Assembly: GCF_900215325.1 (NCBI RefSeq)
Contig: NZ_OCMS01000001.1
Location: 1,178,001-1,242,000 of the forward strand
DNA from: Fibrobacter sp. UWB16
Lineage (GTDB): Bacteria; Fibrobacterota; Fibrobacteria; Fibrobacterales; Fibrobacteraceae
Direction of reading: 5' to 3'
Length of the DNA stretch: 64,000 bases
The translations under genes were made by a program, and so were the position numbers. Below are positions 54,211 to 62,487 of this stretch, piece after piece; the first letter of the stretch is position 1; the number at the start of each line of letters is the position of its first letter. Under the pieces are notes generated by a model. It was not told where the DNA came from, did no database searches, and was given only the letters and a program-made list of their open reading frames with translations.

Positions 54211-55083
54211 ATGACCCACGCAAATGTCAAAATTCTTGTCTGTTGCCACAAAAAAGATATCATGGCAACCGAAGCGCCCTATTTCCCGATCCACGTTGGA
54301 AAAGCTCTTTCTGACAAGGATTTAAGCATACAGCCCGACAATGAAGGCGAAAACATTAGCCACAAGAACCAAAGCTATTGCGAACTGACCGGGATGTACT
54401 GGGCTTGGAAAAATCTCAAGAATGTAGACGTCATTGGTCTTTGCCATTACCGTCGCTATTTCGACTTCCATAATCAATGTCGAAAAGGCTTTCCACAAAC
54501 AAATTTCCCGACCGAAAAGTTTGAATCCCTGAACTTGTCAATTCCTCAAAAATACATCGACAAGGTAAGCGAAGGGAAAGTCATCGTTGCAAAGCCAAAG
54601 CTTTACACCAGGACGCTTGTCGACGACTACTGTTTCAATCACATCAGTGAAGACTTGCGAACGCTAGAAAAAATAATCGTCGAAACGCAACCTGAAAATA
54701 TCCGAAGAGCCTATTTCAATGTCATGATTCAAGGCCATAAGCTAAGGCACTTCAACATGTTCATTATGAAATGGCAGGATTTCGATCAGTACTGTTCCTG
54801 GCTCTTTCCGCTTTTAAAATCCATCGAAGAAAAAACGGACATCAGCCATTACGACAGCGTTCAAAAAAGAATTTACGGCTACATTGCAGAAAGGCTTTTC
54901 AACGTATGGCTGGAAGCCCAGAAAAAAGATCTCGTTGAACAGCCCGTCATCTGGTTTACCGAAGCAAAAGACAATTTGCTCCACTACAATATCATCTCTT
55001 ATAAGTTAAAGGAGTTGAAGAATTCCTTGGCATTCAAGTTGCTGTTGCCAAGGTTTCCGCCCAAATCCTTTAACCTAAAGTGA
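54211..55083 (+). CDS. DUF4422 family glycosyltransferase
   Basis: A 290-residue protein of the DUF4422 family found in capsule loci: VKILVCCHKKDIM at the start, CELTGMYWAWKNL, IGLCHYRRYFD and a later FNMFIMKWQDFDQYCSWLF. Members are considered sugar transferases; at least one family relative is thought to use UDP-galactofuranose. That fits its position 17 bp after glf. It is the last gene of the plus-strand run and converges on the PL8 gene. Confidence 0.85.
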   Translation: MTHANVKILVCCHKKDIMATEAPYFPIHVGKALSDKDLSIQPDNEGENISHKNQSYCELTGMYWAWKNLKNVDVIGLCHYRRYFDFHNQCRKGFPQTNFPTEKFESLNLSIPQKYIDKVSEGKVIVAKPKLYTRTLVDDYCFNHISEDLRTLEKIIVETQPENIRRAYFNVMIQGHKLRHFNMFIMKWQDFDQYCSWLFPLLKSIEEKTDISHYDSVQKRIYGYIAERLFNVWLEAQKKDLVEQPVIWFTEAKDNLLHYNIISYKLKELKNSLAFKLLLPRFPPKSFNLK

Positions 55084-55101
55084 TTTTCGTTCCGTCAAAA
55101 A

Positions 55102-57141
55102 TTACAGTTCAAACCAAGCGTTTACACTTTTCCCGGCCTCAAGATTTTGCGGGAAATTCACGATAACAGAGTAAGCCAAAGAAGGCTTGCTCTTTGTTAT
55201 TTTTTCAACGGTAATCTTCATATTCTGCAAGTTCTTTGTCGGATCGGCCAATACAAAATGCATTTCCGAACCGCTCTGTCTCATCAAGAATGTGCAAGGA
55301 GCCGAGAAGCTGATACGATGCGATTTCAGTTCAATCGTCTGCGGTTCATACAAGGTGCCTGCGACATAAGATTTCGGAATATAGCGAATCACTTGCGCTT
55401 TTGAATCATTGGCAAGAACTTCGATATCTTTCTTATTTATCCATTTCGGGAACTGCTTGCTTCCGACATTCATTTCGATGGCATAAGCGTAGCTCTCGTC
55501 CTTGGGCGTTACACCATGCACACGCACAATAGTAATAAGAGAATCGCTTTCATCACCCTTTTGCGTGCCAATGTTTTTCCAAGAGCCCTTTCGATTCTGA
55601 GTCTTTACGTAGATGGGCTTTCCATCCAAGCTCTTATAGCCAATGCTATCGTGCCACACCGCATTAAAACTATAGACAGAATCCGTGACCTTGGTCAATT
55701 TTTTATCGCCCAGGACCGCCGTTCTAAAATAGCGCTGGTCCAAGGTCGTCAAGACTTCATTGTCTAAATTGCTTTTGATGTCTGCACCAAGAGCCACGAC
55801 TTTATTGTCCAAAAAGATCCAGCTTTTGCGCCCTTCCAGTCCCGACCTTTTGCTTTCCATCGATGCAACGCCAATGTTTTCATCGCCAAGACCGCCAACA
55901 AATTCAGACTTGTTCGTCAGCTGTTTATCTTTCTGCGCCGATACACCGTAGCTAGTCACTCCAGGAATTTTCGTCCAGTCCCAAAGCGGGTAGATATTAT
56001 CAAAATCATAGCCATGACGGTACAGGGAAAGAACACCCATTCCAAGCCAGAATCCCTGGCTATTTTCACGGTTGACAAATTCACTACCTACAGTTCTTCT
56101 CGAAGACATTTTAAGGGAGATATAATATCCATTCGAGCGGCAAACCATAAATTCACTGCGCCAAAAATATCGGCATCCGTTCAAAGAATTTGCGCCAGAA
56201 ATTTCACGGTTCCAAGCATCATATTCCTTTTTATGGAGAGTATCTGCAGCGCTCAGGTTTTCGATAATCGGCAAGAATCCAGACGCAATCTTGTTTTCGC
56301 CCTTACGAGAAATTTCACGACCCATCGTCATCGGGTCTACCATTCCCTTCCACATCATCCAGCGAGTCCCATCAAGAGCCAACGCCGACAACGCATTCAT
56401 TGATTCGCCGTTAAATGCAAACTTTGTTCCGCGGCATACAGAGGCCCAATGGGAGGCAATAGAAAGCGTCACCTTTCCATAACCACCGCTATACAAAAGG
56501 TTGCCATGCATATAATAAGAATGGTCAACTTGATGACCTTCTCGACCGGTCTCCTGAATCGTAGATACAATCTCGTTCACGCCCAATTCGATGAGAGAAT
56601 CACGCTTTTCAAAGATGCCACGGATAGCCACCAATTCCGCAAGCCAGGTTCTATTAGTTCCATTGCCGCTCGGAGCTTCCGGGAACTGCGAAATCATCTG
56701 TTTTTTCAAGGATTCCGAAAGTTCATTCCACATCATAAAGAGTATCGGAGCTAATTCCTGCTGGATGCCGATTTCGTTTGACCACCAGTTGTCACTGACA
56801 TAGTCCTTGTTATTCGAGAACCAGTATTGCAGCGAGTTGACAACAGAACCTTTCAGATTATCGCAAAAGTCCTTTCGGCTTGCTTCTGGACAATAGCGGT
56901 TAAAGCCCTGCGACAAGTATCGCGTTTTTTTCAAGTGGTTTATAGGGACGCTCCCCTTCTTGTACTTCACATCGGGCCACGTGCCATCCTTACGCTGTTC
57001 CTGCATCAGTTCCTTTACGGACTCCATCGATTCTGTAAAAGCGTAACCGTTTTTCAATCGCTGGAACAGGGTATCCGTTTCATTAGCCATGGAACCGGCG
57101 ACAGCCAAGAGAGTAATGAAAATAACCTTGCAATACTTCAT
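55102..57141 (-). CDS. Polysaccharide lyase family 8-like enzyme
   Basis: A 679-residue secreted protein with signal peptide (residues 1-19). The alpha/alpha barrel has SDNWWSNEIG (117-125), GTNRTW with catalytic Asn163 and DHSYYMHGNLLYSGGYGKV with His212 and Tyr221, followed by the beta-sandwich C-terminal half. These are the hallmarks of PL8 enzymes, which cleave uronic-acid polymers such as hyaluronan, chondroitin or xanthan by beta-elimination. It is encoded head to tail with biosynthesis genes, so it may trim or release the cell's own polymer. Substrate not determined. Confidence 0.88.
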   Translation of the reverse strand: MKYCKVIFITLLAVAGSMANETDTLFQRLKNGYAFTESMESVKELMQEQRKDGTWPDVKYKKGSVPINHLKKTRYLSQGFNRYCPEASRKDFCDNLKGSVVNSLQYWFSNNKDYVSDNWWSNEIGIQQELAPILFMMWNELSESLKKQMISQFPEAPSGNGTNRTWLAELVAIRGIFEKRDSLIELGVNEIVSTIQETGREGHQVDHSYYMHGNLLYSGGYGKVTLSIASHWASVCRGTKFAFNGESMNALSALALDGTRWMMWKGMVDPMTMGREISRKGENKIASGFLPIIENLSAADTLHKKEYDAWNREISGANSLNGCRYFWRSEFMVCRSNGYYISLKMSSRRTVGSEFVNRENSQGFWLGMGVLSLYRHGYDFDNIYPLWDWTKIPGVTSYGVSAQKDKQLTNKSEFVGGLGDENIGVASMESKRSGLEGRKSWIFLDNKVVALGADIKSNLDNEVLTTLDQRYFRTAVLGDKKLTKVTDSVYSFNAVWHDSIGYKSLDGKPIYVKTQNRKGSWKNIGTQKGDESDSLITIVRVHGVTPKDESYAYAIEMNVGSKQFPKWINKKDIEVLANDSKAQVIRYIPKSYVAGTLYEPQTIELKSHRISFSAPCTFLMRQSGSEMHFVLADPTKNLQNMKITVEKITKSKPSLAYSVIVNFPQNLEAGKSVNAWFEL

Positions 57142-57171
57142 ATAACCCCTTTTAATTTTTTTGTCTGAATT

Positions 57172-58110
57172 TTACTTAAGCAGCGATTTGATCTGCTTGA
57201 CGATATTCTTTCGTAAAATATAAGATTTCACAATCATGCGGACAAGTGCAATGCGCCAAGAAGCAATGCCAACATAGTTCCTATAATAATACGCTTCCGA
57301 TTCAAAGCGCAGCATAAGCCTCCGGCCATAATTATAGTTCTTGCCGATAATTTCGGAGTGGTTATGCAGCATGTGCACAGAGGGCAAATAATGCGTTTCG
57401 TAACCCCGGTCATGGAGTTTTCGCGACAAGATTAGTTCTTCAGCAAACAAGAATGTATGCGGATCAAAGCCATCGACTTCTTCGAACTTGCTCCTAGAAA
57501 TAATAAAGAAGGACCCCATAACCCGAAATACTGGATTTTCAACAAATTTTTCAACGAGGTCACTCGAGCTCCATTTTTTCGGCAGTAACCTAGCAAATGG
57601 ATAACAGAGGTTTTCTAGCCCCCAACGCAAGAAGAATGACTTTTCGAAATAGGGATTTTGCGGTTTGGAATCCTTCCCGACAATGGACGGCCCGACAATC
57701 GCCACATTCGAAATATTCGCTTCCGCGATTAATTTTTCTACGGAAAGTTCCTCGTCCAGCACAACGATATCATTGTTGGAAAAAATAAAATAGTCGCTGT
57801 TCAAAAATTTGGCACCTATTTTTGCACCATCATTATTGCCCTTGGCATAGCCCGCATTGCATGTGTTTTTCCACAAAAAAAGGCGATACCCGTCAGCAAC
57901 CTTTTCTTCTAGGACGGAATCGTCATACTCGCAGCAAGATACAGAAGGCCATGCAGCAGAAAGCTTTTCAAAGTTTTCAATGTCATCACTATTGTCAACG
58001 ACAACAAACGAAATCGGTTCCTTTGAGCTCTTGCATTTCAAAGCATAATGAGAGACACAGTTGATGGTGGCCTCAGCAGATTTGTAATCCAGCAAAACAA
58101 ACGTCAGCAT
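57172..58110 (-). CDS. Glycosyltransferase family 2
   Basis: A 312-residue rhamnosyltransferase-like GT2 protein. LTFVLLDYKSAEATINCVSH, VVVDNSDD, the NNDIVVLDEE metal site and DGFDPHTFLFAEELILSRKL are landmarks of the WbbL-type branch, as is GNNDGAKIGAKF. It overlaps the next upstream minus-strand gene by 7 bp. Confidence 0.9.
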   Translation of the reverse strand: MLTFVLLDYKSAEATINCVSHYALKCKSSKEPISFVVVDNSDDIENFEKLSAAWPSVSCCEYDDSVLEEKVADGYRLFLWKNTCNAGYAKGNNDGAKIGAKFLNSDYFIFSNNDIVVLDEELSVEKLIAEANISNVAIVGPSIVGKDSKPQNPYFEKSFFLRWGLENLCYPFARLLPKKWSSSDLVEKFVENPVFRVMGSFFIISRSKFEEVDGFDPHTFLFAEELILSRKLHDRGYETHYLPSVHMLHNHSEIIGKNYNYGRRLMLRFESEAYYYRNYVGIASWRIALVRMIVKSYILRKNIVKQIKSLLK

Positions 58111-59177
58111 GATTCGCCCTCATACAAAGAAATCCATTCATCCTTATGGGTTTTCCAGGAATTGCGTTCCATATAAATCTTTGCATCGTGCTGTTTTTCC
58201 AAAAGTTTTCCCGACTTATAATCCGCATAAACCAGCATCAGCATTTCAGAAAGTTTCTCTATATGTTGATCTTCTGAACTGTAATGGTAACTGTACAAGC
58301 AATCGTTCTCTTTAACAATATCCTTCACACACGGGATATCAGGACAAACAATCGTCTTTCCATACGAGAACGCCAGCGGAATCGTCCCGGAATTAAGAGA
58401 AGAACGATAGCTGTAAGGAGCCACTAAAACTGTAGCCGCCTTTATATAGGCCGCCAATTTTTCATCCGGGATAAATTGCGGATCAAAAATCACATCCTTT
58501 TCATCGTCTAATAATTTCTGAATAGAATCCTTATACGAAGATGGTTCGACCTTGCCGCAAATCAACAGGACCGGTTTGCATTCTATTGCACTTTCGGAGT
58601 TCCAGTCTTTCTTGAAAGACTTTATCAGAACTTCGATATTTTTATAAGGCTGAATTGCACCCGAAAATAAGAATATAGGCCTACTTCTTTCTATGCTATA
58701 ATGGCCATAGACATCGAAATCGCTTTCGGGATACGAGCCATAATAATCTCCATGAGGAATGCGCTTTATCTTTTCCGCATACTTTTCCAGATGCGCAATT
58801 TGGACCGTATCCTTGCACATGATATGTATGGCATCAGAAAAACGGGCAAGCATCTTGAACAAAATCTTATTGTAAAAAGGAGTCTTCTCGTGCGACGTTA
58901 TATTGTGAATCGTCCAGACAATCCTTTTGTGCTTCAACTTAAGCGCTACCAAAAAATACAGACGCTTGAGAAATGAAACCACATCTTTGCTTTGATCAAA
59001 CCAGTTGATATGATAAACATCTGCAGAAAAAATCTTTCCCGGAGATTGTTTTTTTACATCCTTGTAGCCAACGCAATTGAACTTGCCAGAAGATTCCAAA
59101 AGCGTCGAAAGATTGAACAGAAAATGATTCGTTCTTTTTTGATTCGTCGGATAAAAGCAAACGGTTTTCACACTCAT
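58104..59177 (-). CDS. GT-B glycosyltransferase (GT4-like)
   Basis: A 357-residue transferase. VCFYPTNQKRTNHFLFNLST opens the protein, RIVWTIHNITSH marks the acceptor domain and IFLFSGAIQPYKNIEVLIKS the donor domain. The usual E-x7-E is replaced by LNSGTIPLAFSYGKTIVCPD, as in some mannosyl- and glucuronosyltransferases related to GumK or AceA. Its start lies 10 bp after the upstream GT2 gene's stop. Donor unknown. Confidence 0.82.
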   Translation of the reverse strand: MSVKTVCFYPTNQKRTNHFLFNLSTLLESSGKFNCVGYKDVKKQSPGKIFSADVYHINWFDQSKDVVSFLKRLYFLVALKLKHKRIVWTIHNITSHEKTPFYNKILFKMLARFSDAIHIMCKDTVQIAHLEKYAEKIKRIPHGDYYGSYPESDFDVYGHYSIERSRPIFLFSGAIQPYKNIEVLIKSFKKDWNSESAIECKPVLLICGKVEPSSYKDSIQKLLDDEKDVIFDPQFIPDEKLAAYIKAATVLVAPYSYRSSLNSGTIPLAFSYGKTIVCPDIPCVKDIVKENDCLYSYHYSSEDQHIEKLSEMLMLVYADYKSGKLLEKQHDAKIYMERNSWKTHKDEWISLYEGESC

Positions 59178-59186
59178 TTTTCAACC

Positions 59187-60050
59187 TCAAAAAAGATGCA
59201 AAATTCGGGAAGGAATAAATTCAACCACCAAGCGCATAAATCCGTAATAAAGCATCTTTAGTTTTTTTCCGGCACGCATATGGCGGCGGAAAGCATCCTT
59301 CATCAAGGTCGCATGATAAGCCCAATTTTCCATAAAGGTCAAATCATCATATAACGCTTTATGCTTATTCCTAATATACGATACGTTCTCTTTCCAGTTC
59401 AAAACTTTATTCGAGACGCGCGACTTGACGCCGACTTCATCAAGGCAGACGACGAGCGGTTTCTCAACGCAATGGAATTCTGCAACTTGCGCCAAACGGA
59501 TGCAAAGTTCATATTCCTGCCAAAAGGTCAAGCGTTCATCAAAATTTCCGACCTTTTCAAGCAATGCCCGTGGGAAAAACAAGCACGATGTCGACGTGAC
59601 ATAAGTCATTCGGATCAATCGCGAAATATCGCCCGTAAACTTTTTCGGCGGAATCACCGTATGCAGTTGGACATTTCCATCGATAACTTTTCTGAAAGTC
59701 CTTCCGCAAAAAATAACGGAACCGGGATGTTTTTGATACAGCGCCAGCTGTTTTTCTAGCTTATCGGAAGCCCAGGTATCATCGTCATCCAAAAACGTAA
59801 GGAATTCACCTGTTGCATGGGCAATTCCCTGATTGCGTGCATAATTGCCACCACGAGAATCCTTAGCATCAATGCGGACATAGACAATGCGCGGGTCCTT
59901 CTCGTAAGTTTCCTTAGTTCCGTCTTCAGATGCATCATCAACGACAACACATTCCACATCCTTCACCGTTTGCGATAGGACGCTTTCGATAGCTTTTTCC
60001 AAAAGCTCTTTGCGATTCCGAGTCGTTATAATGGCAGAAAAAAGACTCAT
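59187..60050 (-). CDS. Glycosyltransferase family 2
   Basis: A 287-residue GT-A protein. SAIITTRNRKELLEKAIESV, CVVVDDASEDGTKET and LDDDDTWASDKLE (metal-binding Asp cluster at about residues 88-92) are clear; RNQGIAHATGEFLTFL lies between. It overlaps the polymerase gene by 4 bp, and so is translated with it. Confidence 0.92.
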   Translation of the reverse strand: MSLFSAIITTRNRKELLEKAIESVLSQTVKDVECVVVDDASEDGTKETYEKDPRIVYVRIDAKDSRGGNYARNQGIAHATGEFLTFLDDDDTWASDKLEKQLALYQKHPGSVIFCGRTFRKVIDGNVQLHTVIPPKKFTGDISRLIRMTYVTSTSCLFFPRALLEKVGNFDERLTFWQEYELCIRLAQVAEFHCVEKPLVVCLDEVGVKSRVSNKVLNWKENVSYIRNKHKALYDDLTFMENWAYHATLMKDAFRRHMRAGKKLKMLYYGFMRLVVEFIPSRILHLF

Positions 60051-61405
60051 GCGCCCAAGGCCTCCGTTTCAGAATCTTCATCATCCGGAGACTTTTCGGT
60101 TTCACGGGTTCCATCGCTTTCGTCTTCTTCTTCCCGACGAGATGCCCCCATGCAGTAGCCCATTAGCATATACGCAAAGGAGTTGTTGCCCCCGATTTCA
60201 CCCGAAAGGCAAGCGAAGACAAAGAAACAGCACGTAATAAGCAGCCCCGCTTGGGCATGCGTAAACCGCCTGCGCCTAAAGAAGTAGATAAAGGCAAACA
60301 GGAACAAGAGAATATAAGAAACAAGACCGATCAGGCCGTAATCAATCAGCTGGAAGAAAATAACCGATTCCAAACCGCCAATTGACGAATCGACCACGCG
60401 ATCATTATAAGTATCTCGCTCCATCACATACTTACTGATATAGCGGACACCATTGCCATAGATAGGGCTTTTCACAAAGTGCAAATAAGAGAACAGAAGC
60501 TGTTCTTCTCGCATGCTCATGGAGCTTCCCTGCCCTTCTACAGAAAACTCCTCTATGGCCCTAGGTAAAATAGCCGCCATCATAAACCCGACAAGGACCA
60601 GAATCATAATCCTAGCGCGGATACCGACCTTCATAAAGACATAAAGCCCCAAGCCCATCATGGCACAGACAACAGCCGTTCTAGACCCAGAAAGGCAAAT
60701 AAGCAAGCAGAGCGAACCCCAGATAAGCCACATCTTATTTCGCGGAAGAGACAAGGACTTCATCCGGCAAGTGAAAAACATCAGGGCGCAGCACAAGATA
60801 CTCCCAAAAGCCGTAGGATGTGTCGTCGTGAGAAAAATTCTGGAGCGATAAGTTCTGGAAGCCGTGACGGCATTCGTCAAGTCGTAGTACCCATCATAAT
60901 AGGGGAACGCCTTGCAAATCAACGGGAAAACGATATTGGACTTCGAAATAAATTCAAGGATTCCCAAAATGCAAACGACAACAACCGGATAAAACCAGTG
61001 CTTGTCCAAATTGATCTTTTTATAATTCAGGCCACCCACAAAGGCAACAATAAGATAAGCGTAATTTTCCATGTAATAGCGGAATGCATTATAACCGCCC
61101 TTGATCCCTTCCCCATTCAAAAAGGCCGAGGCCATCAACGACATGGCAAGCATCGCTAAAGGAATCCGCAAGGGATGCTTAAAAATAGCTTCGACAAGGT
61201 CCTTGCGATTCCACAAAAAACAAACAATAAAGAACGTATAAAGAAGAAGTTGCTGAGGAGATACCTGCGGACTTTTAGTAAAATAAATACATGGAGGGAA
61301 AATCAAAAGGCTCAGAAAAACCCATATGTAGGATTGGTCCTTACGGCCCAACAGCATTCCGCCTAAAAGTGCAAAAAAGATCAAGTAGATAACAGCACTA
61401 AGCAT
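60047..61405 (-). CDS. O-antigen ligase/polymerase-like membrane protein (Wzy)
   Basis: A 452-residue protein with about 11 hydrophobic segments and a large periplasmic loop (about 285-330) with the RSRIFLTTTHPTAFGS and SGSRTAVVCAMMGLGLYVFM motifs of the Wzy_C/O-antigen ligase family ahead of it. The C-terminal 35 residues are strongly acidic (EEDESDGTRETEKSPDDEDS) and cytoplasmic. Likely the polymerase of the second locus. Overlaps both neighbouring genes by 4-8 bp. Confidence 0.85.
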   Translation of the reverse strand: MLSAVIYLIFFALLGGMLLGRKDQSYIWVFLSLLIFPPCIYFTKSPQVSPQQLLLYTFFIVCFLWNRKDLVEAIFKHPLRIPLAMLAMSLMASAFLNGEGIKGGYNAFRYYMENYAYLIVAFVGGLNYKKINLDKHWFYPVVVVCILGILEFISKSNIVFPLICKAFPYYDGYYDLTNAVTASRTYRSRIFLTTTHPTAFGSILCCALMFFTCRMKSLSLPRNKMWLIWGSLCLLICLSGSRTAVVCAMMGLGLYVFMKVGIRARIMILVLVGFMMAAILPRAIEEFSVEGQGSSMSMREEQLLFSYLHFVKSPIYGNGVRYISKYVMERDTYNDRVVDSSIGGLESVIFFQLIDYGLIGLVSYILLFLFAFIYFFRRRRFTHAQAGLLITCCFFVFACLSGEIGGNNSFAYMLMGYCMGASRREEEDESDGTRETEKSPDDEDSETEALGA

Positions 61406-62462
61406 TTTTCAATTCCAATCTATCGTAACAATCTCTCAGCAATTTTAAAACAGTCACACCAGAAAAACGGTCTTTGCATCCATTCCAAGCATCACGCCCC
61501 ATCTGGACGCGCATTTTTTCATCATCCACGAGACATTGCAATTTTTGGGACAAAGCCTGCACATCACCCGCATCGATCAAGTAGCCGTCTACACCATCGC
61601 GCACCACAAAAGGAACGCCTCCCGAACGCGCCGCAACAACAGGGAGCCCAATCCCCATCGCTTCGACAAGGCTCATGCCAAAAGTTTCGGCATACGAGGG
61701 CAAGGCCAGCAAATCAAAGTTTGACAATTGTTTCAGATAGTCCCCATGCTTCAGCCAATCAGAAACATGAATGTGAGTCGCTTTAGGAGAGGCAGCCGCT
61801 TTCGCCTTAACTTGTTCCACCTCGCCGTCGCCAAACAAATAGAGTTCCACAGGAGTCTTGAAAGTCGCTTTAGAGAAAGCCTCAATCAAATCGTACACGC
61901 CCTTTCGATGCCCATAGCGGCCAGAAAAAACAATCTTGACAGGCAAGCCATGCGATATCAAATCAACAGGCGCAGCTGCGATAGTCGGGCTCGGGTTTGG
62001 AATAACGACATAGCGGCAAGCGCCCTTCCCGACAAAATTATCCAGGAATTCCTGCATATCGGGCGTAATGCAGATGACCATCGCTGAATGTTTAAAGTAA
62101 CTGCGAATAAAGCATTTCACCAGAGCAGGCGATGTCGTACACATTCTTTTAAACTGGCTACCGTGAATATGGGCGATATATTTTTTCCCGCGCAAACGGA
62201 GACAGAGGCTTATCAGGAACTTACGAAAGAAGCTGCCGTTAAAAGAGGTGTGGATCTGAAAATAAGGAGCCTTGGGCGGATTCAGCAAAAGCTTTAAGCA
62301 CAAGCAAAAAAACAAAGGCAAGGATTTGATAAACGAGCCGTTATAGCTAGAAATAAAGTTCTTTTCAGGAAGATCAAACAAATCCCTATAACTTACAAGT
62401 ACAGAGCTAATGCCCCCCTGAACATTTAACGCAGGGCCAATGTGACAAACCTTTTCAAACAT
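61398..62462 (-). CDS. Glycosyltransferase family 4
   Basis: A 354-residue GT-B protein. HIGPALNVQGGISSVLVSYR opens the acceptor domain; VFSGRYGHRKGVYDLIEAFS and YAETFGMSLVEAMGIGLPVV with E-x7-E form the donor domain. It overlaps the polymerase gene by 8 bp. Confidence 0.92.
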   Translation of the reverse strand: MFEKVCHIGPALNVQGGISSVLVSYRDLFDLPEKNFISSYNGSFIKSLPLFFCLCLKLLLNPPKAPYFQIHTSFNGSFFRKFLISLCLRLRGKKYIAHIHGSQFKRMCTTSPALVKCFIRSYFKHSAMVICITPDMQEFLDNFVGKGACRYVVIPNPSPTIAAAPVDLISHGLPVKIVFSGRYGHRKGVYDLIEAFSKATFKTPVELYLFGDGEVEQVKAKAAASPKATHIHVSDWLKHGDYLKQLSNFDLLALPSYAETFGMSLVEAMGIGLPVVAARSGGVPFVVRDGVDGYLIDAGDVQALSQKLQCLVDDEKMRVQMGRDAWNGCKDRFSGVTVLKLLRDCYDRLELKNA

Positions 62463-62487
62463 GCATGAAATCTAGAAAAATAAAAGA